Source: Methanogenium organophilum
Lineage (GTDB): Archaea > Halobacteriota > Methanomicrobia > Methanomicrobiales > Methanomicrobiaceae
Assembly: GCF_026684035.1 (NCBI RefSeq)
Contig: NZ_CP113361.1
Span: 1,612,001-1,676,000 of the forward strand
Length of the DNA stretch: 64,000 nucleotides
Direction: 5' to 3'
Below, piece by piece: positions 8,762 through 16,796 of the stretch (position 1 is the stretch's first letter; each line of letters starts with the position of its first letter). The position numbers and the translations under genes were made by a program. Under the pieces are notes generated by a model, which did no database searches, was not told the DNA's origin, and was given only the letters and a program-made list of their open reading frames with translations.

Positions 8762-9226
8762 TTACTTCTCATCATGCGTATGGACTACAAGAGTTGCGAT
8801 GGGACTTTGCGTAACGACTGAAGTGCTCACGCTGCCCAGAAGGAACCGCTTTGTCATGCCCTTCCCTGCCGATCCCAGGATGATGAGATCTGCCCCTATC
8901 TCTTTTGCGGTCTCCAGGATTTCGTCCCGCGGGTCTCCGATAACCATGTGGGGGATAATTTCTATTTCAGCAGCGGCGGCAATTTCTTTTGCCTCCTCAA
9001 GCATCTCTTCTGCCTCCCGTTCAAGCATCTGGAGCCAGTGTTCTGAACGGGGTTCGACGACACCTATCTGGGGGTCAACGATGGTGGATGCATAATAGCG
9101 GGGATTTACCACATAGATGGTATGCACTTTCGCATCCCAGAGGGGTGCATTGGCGACCGCTGTCCTGAGCGCTTCGCGGCTGAATTCTGAACCGTCATAT
9201 GCGACGAGCAATGTTTTAAAAACCAT
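8762..9226 (-). CDS. Universal stress protein (UspA family)
   Basis: The 154-residue product starts MVFKTLLVAYDGSEFS, and GGAGAAGG precedes the ATG at 9226, so upstream in-frame codons to 9289 are not counted. The ATP-binding signature G-x2-G-x9-G-[ST] is present near the C-terminus (GSAGKGMTKRFLLGS). It probably binds ATP. It lies convergent to the DHPS-like gene with a 15-bp gap rich in T. Confidence 0.92.
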   Translation of the reverse strand: MVFKTLLVAYDGSEFSREALRTAVANAPLWDAKVHTIYVVNPRYYASTIVDPQIGVVEPRSEHWLQMLEREAEEMLEEAKEIAAAAEIEIIPHMVIGDPRDEILETAKEIGADLIILGSAGKGMTKRFLLGSVSTSVVTQSPIATLVVHTHDEK

Positions 9227-9348
9227 TTTTCCTTCTCCACTCTCTTTGATTATCACTATTCTTTCTTTATATTGAAGGTATCTGTCCACTCAACCGCCGT
9301 CTCTAGTGATACCATTATCTGAAGGCTATACCTACATATATGAGATAA

Positions 9349-9720
9349 ATGGAGATTCGCGGCATCAGAAGAGAGTGTCTGGATACCCTTCGGGCAGTTG
9401 GAAACAGCCAGCATCCCCGGGAATTCGTGGCAGTTCTGCGGGAAACAAACGGGGTCATTGAAGAATTTGATCTGGCACCAGGAACCGTTGTCACCGAACG
9501 GAGTGCCGGATTTTCTCCTGAGATGATGCCTTTGGATGTCCATACGGCAGGGAGTGCCCATTCCCATCCGAGTGGTGCGCTGAGGCCGTCTGATGCGGAT
9601 ATGCGGTTCTTCGGAAGAATGGGTCAGTATCATCTTATTTTCGGGCCGCCATACGGGGAAGAGGACTGGCGGGCATTTCGCCGTGACGGGACACCGGTAT
9701 TCCTTGAGGTGATCGAGTGA
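9349..9720 (+). CDS. JAMM/MPN+ domain metalloprotease-like protein
   Basis: The 123-residue product is a minimal JAB1/MPN domain. The zinc motif HSHPSG followed by SDAD gives H-x-H-x(7-10)-D, and E25 in HPREFVAV is the likely catalytic glutamate. Archaeal members can remove ubiquitin-like SAMP proteins or act in sulfur transfer; which applies here is unknown. A TATA-like stretch lies just upstream (CTACATATATGAG), which suggests a leaderless mRNA. The stop codon overlaps the GTG start of ribL (GTGA). Confidence 0.88.
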   Translation: MEIRGIRRECLDTLRAVGNSQHPREFVAVLRETNGVIEEFDLAPGTVVTERSAGFSPEMMPLDVHTAGSAHSHPSGALRPSDADMRFFGRMGQYHLIFGPPYGEEDWRAFRRDGTPVFLEVIE

Positions 9721-10169
9721 AACGGGTGGTTGCAACCGGTACCTTTGATCTACTTCACCCGGGACATATCTACTATCTGGAGAAGTCGCGTGCACTGGGT
9801 GATGAACTGTATGTCATTGTCGCCCGTGATGTAAATGTGGTGCACAAACCGGCACCGGTTGTGCCCGAAGGGCAGCGGCTTTGCATGATCCGGTCCCTTG
9901 CAGTCGTAGATGAGGCACGACTGGGGGATACGGAGGATATGTTCCGGCCGATTGAGGAGATTAACCCGGACGTCATCACTCTTGGGTTTAACCAGCACTT
10001 TTCAGAGGATTCTCTTAGGACAGCCCTCCGGGAACGGGGTATTGATGCGGAGGTTGTCCGTGTCGGTGCCTGTAAAGGTCCCGGGTTTACCGGTTCACGC
10101 CAGATAATGAAACGCATTCTTGAGACCCGATGTCCCGGCTGGAGTGGAGAAACAGATAATACGGACTGA
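9717..10169 (+). CDS. ribL: FAD synthase, archaeal cytidylyltransferase type
   Basis: The 150-residue protein starts with GTG at 9717, overlapping the stop of the JAMM gene. The nucleotidyltransferase motif GTFDLLHPGHIYYLE contains the HxGH signature; later come LGFNQHFSED and a basic GSRQIMKRI. These features match archaeal RibL, which transfers AMP from ATP to FMN to make FAD. A glycerol-3-phosphate cytidylyltransferase-like role is less likely. It completes the flavin pathway with ribK-ribB at 26.8-28.2 kb. Confidence 0.88.
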   Translation: MKRVVATGTFDLLHPGHIYYLEKSRALGDELYVIVARDVNVVHKPAPVVPEGQRLCMIRSLAVVDEARLGDTEDMFRPIEEINPDVITLGFNQHFSEDSLRTALRERGIDAEVVRVGACKGPGFTGSRQIMKRILETRCPGWSGETDNTD

Positions 10170-10184
10170 GGAGGAGATGAATAT

Positions 10185-10406
10185 ATGGCTGATACGGAAA
10201 AGAGCGAAAAAGCAGAAAACACCGAAAAGATTGAATACGAAACAGTGACCTGCCACGCTTGTGATGGCCTCGGTTGCACCTACTGCAATAAGACCGGATC
10301 TGTTGAAGTGAGAAAACCGGCGAAACTCTGTCCAAAATGTGGGGGGGATTGCTGTATCTATTGTGGGTATACCGGGTGGGAGCATCCCCGCGGTAAGTAT
10401 GAGTGA
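10185..10406 (+). CDS. Small Cys-rich zinc-binding protein
   Basis: The 73-residue protein has a charged N-terminus (TEKSEKAENTEKIE) followed by CxxC-type repeats, CHACDGLGCTYC and CPKCGGDCCIYCGYTG, that resemble a DnaJ-like zinc domain. A strong ribosome site (GGAGGAG) lies about 8 bp upstream. It is the third gene after the JAMM and RibL genes. No function is recognised beyond probable metal binding. Confidence 0.75.
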   Translation: MADTEKSEKAENTEKIEYETVTCHACDGLGCTYCNKTGSVEVRKPAKLCPKCGGDCCIYCGYTGWEHPRGKYE

Positions 10407-10511
10407 TTGTTGAGAACGTTTCACCTTCGTCTCAGCGGCTATAACCTCTCGGATGAGAAGATTTGTCCTGCTGCGTTTGACAGATGGTTATGCAGGAGGG
10501 AAATGACGAAG

Positions 10512-10537
10512 GGAGAATGTTCATCTCCGTTTTTTTT
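10512..10537 (+). terminator. Intrinsic-type terminator after the ribL operon
   Basis: A short stem GGAGA (10512-10516) / TCTCC (10524-10528) is followed by eight T residues (10530-10537). It lies about 105 bp after the Cys-rich gene, in the gap before the convergent gene that ends at 10589. Confidence 0.5.
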
Positions 10538-10588
10538 GGATTTCTGATGACACACGGTTCATCTGATATCTGCGTATGCGGGCCTCCT

Positions 10589-11302
10589 CTATTGTGAATT
10601 TTTTTCTTCGGGTACCGCTCTTCCGTTCCTCAGTCTGCGTTTTCCCCAGATATATACCGCGACAATTGCGACAATAAGAATCCCTGCCCCCGCAATTCCG
10701 GAGATGATACCGGACTCGACGAGGGAGATGATGAAGTCAGCAGAGAGCGCAATTGCTGATGCCGAAAGGAGTGATCCCACGCCGACACTCACGAGGATCT
10801 TCAGGTAATCCATCCCGAGCATGCGCCCGATGAGGGACGCGGCAACTCCTCCCGACCCTTCAAAGGGGATCATCACAAAGAATGCAAGACCAACCGTTGA
10901 GATGTGTTCGATCACCGGGTAGCGGTCAAACTGCTCACGACCGGTTGACATAAACCGTTCCGCCCAGCTTCCGAACCAGGGTATTCTGAGGGCAAGGGGG
11001 AAGTTCCAGATGATGAAGAGTGCCCCCATCAGGTCAAAGAGCATGATGGAGATGGCTGCAAGCCACCACGGCAGACCGCCAATCACCATCAGGGGGATGA
11101 CAGTCTCTTTTCCGGCGGGGGGGAACAGATATGCAAGTCCCAACGCCCCGAATGTCCAGAATTGCGCTTTGGGGAGGGCAAGGTAGAGGATTGCGAGATA
11201 CACGGCGAGCACTGCAAAGGGAAAAATAGCATAAAAGATGTGCCACCGGTGAAGGGTTGGATTCCGGCGCATCTCGCCGCACCACTGTAAAGCCCGCTTC
11301 AT
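10589..11302 (-). CDS. Putative small multidrug export-like membrane protein (COG2426)
   Basis: The 237-residue product starts MKRALQWCGEM; AGGAGG lies 6 bp before the ATG at 11302, which decides against the longer frame to 11338. It has five or six TM helices and conserved GLAYLFPPAGKETVIPLMV and MIPFEGSGGVAASLIGRMLG. These fit the COG2426 family, whose name implies drug export but whose transport activity is not well established. It starts 14 bp after the zinc peptidase gene, in the same direction. Confidence 0.75.
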   Translation of the reverse strand: MKRALQWCGEMRRNPTLHRWHIFYAIFPFAVLAVYLAILYLALPKAQFWTFGALGLAYLFPPAGKETVIPLMVIGGLPWWLAAISIMLFDLMGALFIIWNFPLALRIPWFGSWAERFMSTGREQFDRYPVIEHISTVGLAFFVMIPFEGSGGVAASLIGRMLGMDYLKILVSVGVGSLLSASAIALSADFIISLVESGIISGIAGAGILIVAIVAVYIWGKRRLRNGRAVPEEKNSQ

Positions 11303-11316
11303 CTTTATCCTCCTGA

Positions 11317-11988
11317 TTATTTCTGTATGGTGTTCCACCAGTGATTGCGTTCTATTGCGACCCAGTACCGGCGCAGGTCTGTCTCTGCGTTTTTATATTC
11401 CGGATACTGTGTGGCAACCAGAGACCAGAATGCAGGGGAGTGGTTCAGAACGTTCAGATGTGCAAGTTCATGCACCACTACGTAATCCATTAGATGTGCT
11501 GGCAGGGCATATAATTTGAGGTTAAAATTGAGGTTTCCTGCAGAGGAACAGCTCCCCCAGCGGGTCTTCTGCATCCGGATGGCACAGCGGCCGGGCGAGA
11601 CTCCCATCTCATCTGCACGGATGGCAACGGTTTCGGTGATTAATGACCGGAAATCATTCGTCAGATGCTGCCTGAGGGCAGGAGGGTTTGGGGCCGTGAT
11701 CACGGTATCGCAATGGTCGGTCTCGCAGTGACTCCCTTCACGGACTGAATATCCGGTGCCGAGGAGAAGCATCCGGTCTGATGCCACTGTAATGCACCCT
11801 GCCGCCAACTGGTCCATTTCCGCCTGGCGTGCGCGAATCCAGTCTCTCTTTTCTTCAATGAAGCGTGCCGTGTTAAACCCCTTTGGTGCGGTTATCCGGA
11901 CGGTCCCGTCGGGCATCACCCGCATCCGGGCGTTGCGAACAGGTTTTCGGGTAATGATCACCCGGTATTCATCGGTAGCATCATTCAC
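11317..11988 (-). CDS. YgjP-like zinc metallopeptidase (DUF45)
   Basis: The 223-residue protein has the catalytic HELAH motif (VVVHELAHL) with a downstream zinc-ligand region (NHSPAFWSLV). The preceding RWGSCSSAGNLNFN is characteristic of the DUF45/YgjP family. No signal peptide is evident, so it probably acts in the cytoplasm. Substrates are unknown. Upstream (11989-12480) is a long gap. Confidence 0.88.
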   Translation of the reverse strand: MNDATDEYRVIITRKPVRNARMRVMPDGTVRITAPKGFNTARFIEEKRDWIRARQAEMDQLAAGCITVASDRMLLLGTGYSVREGSHCETDHCDTVITAPNPPALRQHLTNDFRSLITETVAIRADEMGVSPGRCAIRMQKTRWGSCSSAGNLNFNLKLYALPAHLMDYVVVHELAHLNVLNHSPAFWSLVATQYPEYKNAETDLRRYWVAIERNHWWNTIQK

Positions 11989-12434
11989 GAGAGTAGATAG
12001 TTCGCCCGCAGTGTAATCAAAGGTAATGGTTTACGAATGAGGATAATAAATGATATTTGGCCTTGTAGAAATCCTTTGCCTGCAGTATTGGCATTTTGCT
12101 TTTTTTTGCTGTTTTATTGGTTATTCTCGTCTCTCACTTTGCAAAAATGGAATGATTTCGCGCTTTTAGGGAAAATACCGCCTTCTGGTTACGCATCGTA
12201 TACATAGCCCCCTAAACGGGCCCGCACCTCGGAAAAACGCATCCCCACAGATGGTCGGAGGGAGCCGTTCTCACTATGAACCAGGCCATGTATCCTTCCA
12301 AAAATGCAGACAACAGCACCCGCATAATACTCTGCAATAATTCGGTAATATTTAAAATAACGTACAAAATTGCCGTATTTTGGATGCCACTGATACTGAT
12401 TGAAATGGCGTCCGTTTCACCCGTATTTTCGCAA
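11989..12434. other. Intergenic region with no gene seen
   Basis: About 450 bp with no convincing coding frame. It holds AT-rich segments, likely including the promoter of the minus-strand peptidase gene near 12000-12060. I found no tRNA, rRNA or repeat array. Confidence 0.5.
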
Positions 12435-12460
12435 AAACAGGGAGGTTAGTATCCCTGTTT
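12435..12460 (-). terminator. Hairpin terminator of the phage-like gene ending at 12481
   Basis: A perfect 9-bp inverted repeat, AAACAGGGA (12435-12443) and TCCCTGTTT (12452-12460), is followed on the minus strand by more T residues (CCTGTTTTTGCG). It lies 21 bp past the stop codon. Confidence 0.6.
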
Positions 12461-12480
12461 CGGGCATCAATCAGCTCAGT

Positions 12481-12984
12481 TCAGCTCAGTTCAGGCTTCC
12501 CGTCGGCCCAGGCCTCAACCGCTGCACGGATGGCATCATCCGTATAGGATGAGATCCGTACTTTGTCGCGGGAGAGGGTGACGTAGTATGTCTCGCTGTT
12601 CGCGTCATGGCACTTCAGCTTGCAGGAGAACGTGTCCTTTGCGGTGTTGCGGGACTGCGTTCCGCCGATTGCATTCGCAAGGTCGTTGTCGGCCATCACA
12701 TGACCGGCAGCGGCTCCGAATGCTGTGACGGACTCCACCTGGACGGAGACGTCGCCGACGGTATCGGCCTCGAGGTTTTCGTAGATGATTTTTGCGTCAT
12801 ACCGTTCCTGGGAACGGACGACGGGGTCGATTGGTACACCCTTCTCGGTGTATGAAGTACAGCCGAAGGGGTTGGTGTCGATGATGTCCTGCACGAGGGC
12901 ATCGAAGGTGGTGATATCAGCGATGGGGACAGTAAGGTCCCGCACCGCACTCTTGGTGTTGGTGGTCTGGATAAAGTCAGCCAT
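12481..12984 (-). CDS. Unknown protein, possibly virus-related
   Basis: The 167-residue product starts MADFIQTTNTKSAVRD; GGAAG lies 8 bp before the ATG at 12984, and an in-frame GTG at 12993 is less likely. The sequence is soluble, with an Ala-rich middle (VTAFGAAAGHVMADNDLANA) and a C-terminal SSYTDDAIRAAVEAWAD. I cannot assign a family. The gene stands alone between its own palindromic promoter element and terminator, next to an XhlA-like gene. That is why a virus or plasmid origin is suggested. Confidence 0.65.
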   Translation of the reverse strand: MADFIQTTNTKSAVRDLTVPIADITTFDALVQDIIDTNPFGCTSYTEKGVPIDPVVRSQERYDAKIIYENLEADTVGDVSVQVESVTAFGAAAGHVMADNDLANAIGGTQSRNTAKDTFSCKLKCHDANSETYYVTLSRDKVRISSYTDDAIRAAVEAWADGKPELS

Positions 12985-13035
12985 TGTTGGCACTTCCTGC
13001 CAGCCGGTTCCCGGGGTTCGACTGACATATTAAAC

Positions 13036-13052
13036 TATTACTTTGAGTAATA
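13036..13052 (-). promoter_or_regulatory. Palindromic operator-like element, copy 1
   Basis: A perfect inverted repeat TATTACT-TTG-AGTAATA lies 52 bp before the start of the gene at 12984. A TATA-like TTTAATATG follows directly in the direction of transcription. A near-identical copy sits at 13324 before the divergent gene. Confidence 0.55.
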
Positions 13053-13323
13053 TTAACATGACTTAACATTGGATGTTCTGTTACAAATTTTCGGCAGTAT
13101 GACAGAAAAATGAGACACATCCGGGTGGGAAATGGGCGGAGGCGCACCGGCAAAACCGTCTGTTTCTCGTACGGCATCTGGCGCCGCAAAATGGACGAAT
13201 ATTTATTAATCGGATGGTTGCATCCATTCACGGACATGGAGGCGATGAGCATCTGAAAAAATATGGTGGGGGCATACACAGTTGCCTCACCCTGCTCCGG
13301 ATGGTACCTGTAATCTGGCCATA

Positions 13324-13340
13324 TATTACTATAGGTAATA
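13324..13340 (+). promoter_or_regulatory. Palindromic operator-like element, copy 2
   Basis: TATTACT-ATA-GGTAATA has one mismatch between arms. It lies 62 bp before the start chosen for the XhlA-like gene. It matches copy 1 at 13036 in arm sequence, arm length and spacer length. Confidence 0.55.
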
Positions 13341-13401
13341 TTTATCCTCGTTGGCGGTAGAGTATATGCAGAGAAAAATATGGAGAAGGGATGAGAAAGT
13401 G

Positions 13402-13638
13402 ATGGATGACCTGAACGCCAAAATCATCGAGACGCACCGTGATGTAAAGTGGATCTGCCGGACACTGAAAGAGATGAAGGAGACAGATGCAGACTTCGAG
13501 GCCCGCATCCGGGACCTGGAAGGGTGGCGGGCTGAGAAGGCCGGGGCAGAGATGCGGACCGGGGGTATTGTCGCGGGGTTGAGTGGGGTGGCAGGAGCCT
13601 TTGTGGCGTGGGTGGTGCAGTGGTTAGGGGTGGGGTGA
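13402..13638 (+). CDS. Small XhlA-like coiled-coil membrane protein
   Basis: The 78-residue product from ATG 13402 (MDDLNAKIIETHRDVKW) has a coiled-coil region (TLKEMKETDADFEARIRDLE) and a C-terminal membrane helix (GIVAGLSGVAGAFVAWVVQWL). This is the plan of phage haemolysin XhlA/holin-associated proteins. GGAGAAGG lies upstream of 13402; ATG 13366 and TTG 13351 are also open in frame. The function is inferred from architecture only. It shares a palindromic promoter element with the gene at 12481. Confidence 0.6.
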   Translation: MDDLNAKIIETHRDVKWICRTLKEMKETDADFEARIRDLEGWRAEKAGAEMRTGGIVAGLSGVAGAFVAWVVQWLGVG

Positions 13639-13703
13639 CCTCGCAGTCTTGCCAGCATACTCAAAATGGATGCCGTCGCCACTGCCATATTACCTGCAGA
13701 TCA

Positions 13704-14510
13704 TTACAGGATTGATTTCAAATGCTGAATTCGCATCATCCGCACTTCCATTGATTTTTCAATAGATGGATAATGACATGTTATCTCTTCATGTGTACCT
13801 GCTATGTAGACATAGGTCACATCCTTCTCCCAAGGAATATTCCAACGTTCAACGCTCGTGAACCAAGCACCATACGGCACAGTCTGACCCTGCATATACT
13901 CACCGTACATAGTTGGATCAAAAACCCATAAATCTCCGTTTTCGCGGGTAATTTCAACCCAAGCATGGTTATTTCCACCATAAAAATTTGCTGCAACCAC
14001 GTGAGAAGGTGTGCCGGTTCTGTTTGCAATCTCTGAAAAGAGTGTTGCAAGCTCACCACATGCCCCAGTCTTATAATATGCAATCCATTGGGGGTTGTTT
14101 GCATAGGAACTCGGTGGATATACACGTAATCTACCAGAAGGATCGTAGACATATCTGTTCATACCCGGCCCAAAGTTTGAATAGTCATACTCGGAATTCC
14201 CCCGGATATTCGTTTCCCAATTGATATTTGTAAAATTTGATGTGACCCAGAGAGCAATGCGCTCTAATCGTTCCTGTTCACTCTCATTGGAAGGGAGAGA
14301 TGAGATGAAATTTCCGATTTCTTCCTCCCCATGGGAGTAAATTTCTGTCTCATACAGTATATCGAAATATTCGTTGATATGTTCTGAAGAAATCTGGGAT
14401 TGAGTGATCATTCCATATAGGGAACCAATGAAAAATACTGCCAAAATCATTACCACTGCTCCCCAATAGGAGAGAATTGAATCTTTACTGTAATCCTTGT
14501 TTCCAGACAT
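13704..14510 (-). CDS. Membrane-anchored transglutaminase-like protein
   Basis: The 268-residue protein has an N-terminal TM helix (AVVMILAVFFIGSLYGM) that serves as signal anchor, then an external domain. The transglutaminase-like catalytic triad is visible: Cys in YYKTGACGELATLF, His in NNHAWVEI and Asp in VFDPTMYG. Family members act as proteases or peptide-N-glycanase-like enzymes. The gene is more AT-rich than its neighbours, in keeping with the island. The substrate is unknown. Confidence 0.8.
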   Translation of the reverse strand: MSGNKDYSKDSILSYWGAVVMILAVFFIGSLYGMITQSQISSEHINEYFDILYETEIYSHGEEEIGNFISSLPSNESEQERLERIALWVTSNFTNINWETNIRGNSEYDYSNFGPGMNRYVYDPSGRLRVYPPSSYANNPQWIAYYKTGACGELATLFSEIANRTGTPSHVVAANFYGGNNHAWVEITRENGDLWVFDPTMYGEYMQGQTVPYGAWFTSVERWNIPWEKDVTYVYIAGTHEEITCHYPSIEKSMEVRMMRIQHLKSIL

Positions 14511-14591
14511 AAATCCTCAAAATAGTCACCAAATATTACGGATATTCAATTACCCCTTTATTGACAAGATATTGGTATCGTGCATGGCCAC

Positions 14592-15809
14592 ATGAGTGTT
14601 TCGCCTGAGACAATCACCATTTTCACCCCCCGCCCGCTCAACCAATATCACCCCGCACCCCGACCCCTCACCATGTCGCAGCACTATCTCATGTACAACC
14701 AGACACTCATCCGCGACCCCGAGGTCTTTGAGTTCAATTATACACCTGACGCCATCCACTATCGTGACATCCAGCTCCGGCAACTCGCCGGAGCCCTCAG
14801 CCCTGCCCTGCAGGGGGCAAGCCCCATCAACGCAAACCTTCGCGGGCCGCCGGGGACCGGGAAGACTACCTGTGTCCGGAGAATCTTCAGCGAACTGGAG
14901 GAGACCTCCTCCTGTGTAGTGCCCGTCTTCGTCAACTGCGAGAGCGTGGGTACCGCCTTCCGTGTCTTTGCAGCCGTCTTTGAGCGGCTCTTCGGGCAGC
15001 AGCCCCCGCTCTCCGGCATTCCCCTCCAGCGGCTCACCGATCCTATCGCAGCGGAACTCATCCGGCGGGAGGCAGTCCTCATCGTCTGCCTGGACGACGC
15101 CAACTATCTCAGCCAGACGGGGCAGTTCGACGTGGTGATCCGTTCCCTTGTCCGGATGTATGAGAACTATCCGGGGGTGAAGACCGGCGTCGTCACCACC
15201 ATCAGCGACCATTCCTTCTGCCCCCTCACCGTCCTCGACCCGGCGGTGATCTCCGTCTGGCAGCCCGATGAGATCCTTTTCTCCCCCTACGGAGAAGATG
15301 AGGTTCGGAGCATCCTGCAGGATCGTATCCGGATGGGTCTCTATCAGGGAGTAATCCCGCCCGGCATCCTGGACCACATCACTGCCCTCACGATGGAGGC
15401 AGGGGACCTCCGGGTCGGCATCGACCTCCTGAAACATTCCGTTCTCACTGCCGAACGGGATGCCCATATCTCGGTCGTGGAAGACAACGTCAACACCGCC
15501 TATGAAACCGCACGCGGTGCCCACCTCACTCTTCTCATAGAGGGGCTGAAACCGGGTCCGGAACGGCTGCTCTCCCATATTATTCAGATGAAACAGGAGG
15601 AACAGACGGCATCACTCACCTCCCGCATCCTCTATGAGTCATTCAAAGAGACACGGGACATCTCCTATACCGCTTTTCGTAGCTGGCTTCGGAGGCTCTC
15701 TGATCTCCGGCTCATCGATATACGCCAGCGGGCCGCGAAAGGGAATGCACACGAGATTGAACTCCGGTTTGATCCCGGGTTGATGGAAAATTGTGCAGAC
15801 ATAAATTGA
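14592..15809 (+). CDS. Cdc6/Orc1-type AAA+ ATPase
   Basis: The 405-residue protein has Walker A GPPGTGKTT, a Walker-B-like VLIVCLDDANYL (DD where DE is usual) and a C-terminal winged-helix part (AFRSWLRRLSDLRLIDIRQR). This is the plan of the archaeal origin recognition protein. The start is uncertain: GTG 14580, ATG 14592 and ATG 14673 are in frame. Chromosomal copies usually lie by an origin; I saw no convincing origin recognition boxes nearby. With the primase-helicase at 18.9-21.8 kb it may belong to an integrated plasmid or provirus. Confidence 0.82.
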   Translation: MSVSPETITIFTPRPLNQYHPAPRPLTMSQHYLMYNQTLIRDPEVFEFNYTPDAIHYRDIQLRQLAGALSPALQGASPINANLRGPPGTGKTTCVRRIFSELEETSSCVVPVFVNCESVGTAFRVFAAVFERLFGQQPPLSGIPLQRLTDPIAAELIRREAVLIVCLDDANYLSQTGQFDVVIRSLVRMYENYPGVKTGVVTTISDHSFCPLTVLDPAVISVWQPDEILFSPYGEDEVRSILQDRIRMGLYQGVIPPGILDHITALTMEAGDLRVGIDLLKHSVLTAERDAHISVVEDNVNTAYETARGAHLTLLIEGLKPGPERLLSHIIQMKQEEQTASLTSRILYESFKETRDISYTAFRSWLRRLSDLRLIDIRQRAAKGNAHEIELRFDPGLMENCADIN

Positions 15810-15846
15810 AACACTACTATTCAATTGCCTTGCGTGAGAAATGAAT

Positions 15847-16209
15847 TCAATTTAATTTATTTATCACTGTTTCTGCCTGGCGTATTGCCTGCCGGGCAAT
15901 TTGTTCATTTGCTTTGTATGAGGGGTCATTATAGTCACTACTATTCCGCCATTCCCGAAGTCGTTGAAGGCTCCTCACAATATCGGATTTTCCCGATGTT
16001 CGGAAATGTTCTCTCAGAATTAAATGATCATCTGCAGTGTTTTCCGGTATAAATCCAGAATTATCCTTTGCATAATATTTTGCATGGCAAAACGCGGCGT
16101 AATAAGCACGACTGATAGCACTGCGGTAAGCGGCCTCTTCGTTAATATCATCAATATTTCTTAAAAGAAAACGTGCAATTCCAATATAATGAGACCATTG
16201 AAAAGACAT
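15847..16209 (-). CDS. HEPN-domain protein
   Basis: The 120-residue all-alpha protein has AISRAYYAAFCHAKYY and RLREWRNSSDY, both typical of HEPN domains. The strict RNase motif R-x4-6-H is not seen; RNSSDY occurs instead, as in several HEPN subfamilies, so RNase activity is not certain. It starts 2 bp after the gene ending at 16212 and is the third gene of a probable operon with a TIGR04255 protein. HEPN proteins are often toxins or effectors in toxin-antitoxin and defence loci. Confidence 0.8.
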   Translation of the reverse strand: MSFQWSHYIGIARFLLRNIDDINEEAAYRSAISRAYYAAFCHAKYYAKDNSGFIPENTADDHLILREHFRTSGKSDIVRSLQRLREWRNSSDYNDPSYKANEQIARQAIRQAETVINKLN

Positions 16210-16211
16210 GA

Positions 16212-16796
16212 TTAGAATGATTTTGGTTTAAAATCCGTTGTTACCAATAACCAGCCTGAAGTATTTGTTAACGCCTCTTCATATTCGTCGCAGACAGTTT
16301 CAATCTGATCTAAAATATTATCGTCATACGAATCCTGCCGGACATATATGGAAACATATTCATCATTAAATTCCGGATCATGATATAGTTCAACAGAAAT
16401 CTCTGATCCCTCCCCGAATTTTTCTTTCGTCAGAATAGAAGCATAGAGCAACACATCATAGAATCCAGGATTTCTCACGCTGTAATCAACCACTTCATCT
16501 ACATTTGGAAATTCAATTCCCAGATACGTGTTCAATCCAAATAATGAATTTTCAATTGAAGAGTAGGAACTAATTGTGTCAGAACACATTTCGTAAAAGA
16601 ATAATTTTGCAAACTCCTGAAACATTTCCTGCCCTGAATCAGAATAGGCATTGCCAAAGAGACGGATGAAAAGTTTCCATAGCTTTGTTAGCCAGGGATC
16701 AGAATCCTCAATTTCATTAAAGCATTCTTCCGGGAATCTGAATTTCTATTCCTGTTGACCAAATGGCAATAAGACTGAAGACTGATTCAAATACAT
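16212..16796 (-). pseudogene. Unknown gene of the TIGR04255-HEPN operon, interrupted by an in-frame TAG
   Basis: The ATG at 16796 overlaps the TAA of the upstream gene (TAATG), the usual form of coupling. Its frame reads MYLNQSSVLLPFGQQE, then TAG at 16746-16748. It then continues without a stop (KFRFPEECFNEIEDSD) through MFQEFAKLFFYEM to 16212. A shorter product could start at 16625 (137 residues; GGCAGGAA precedes that ATG). The full frame would be about 193 residues plus the amber codon. Either this is a point-mutated gene, or the upstream part is not coding. No family is recognised; the product looks soluble and acidic. Confidence 0.65.

Noticed and set aside
14511-14591. Origin recognition boxes next to the Cdc6-like gene
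   Set aside because: I found no repeated ORB-like motifs in this gap or in the gap after the gene.
14550-15578. 342-codon open frame antisense to the Cdc6-like gene
   Set aside because: It has an unusual composition rich in Gly/Asp/Glu, no family motif and no ribosome site, and mirrors the high-GC codon use of the real gene on the other strand.
16746-16748. In-frame TAG read as pyrrolysine
   Set aside because: Nothing in this window supports a pyrrolysine system, and the neighbouring genes use ordinary stops; a mutation or later start is simpler.
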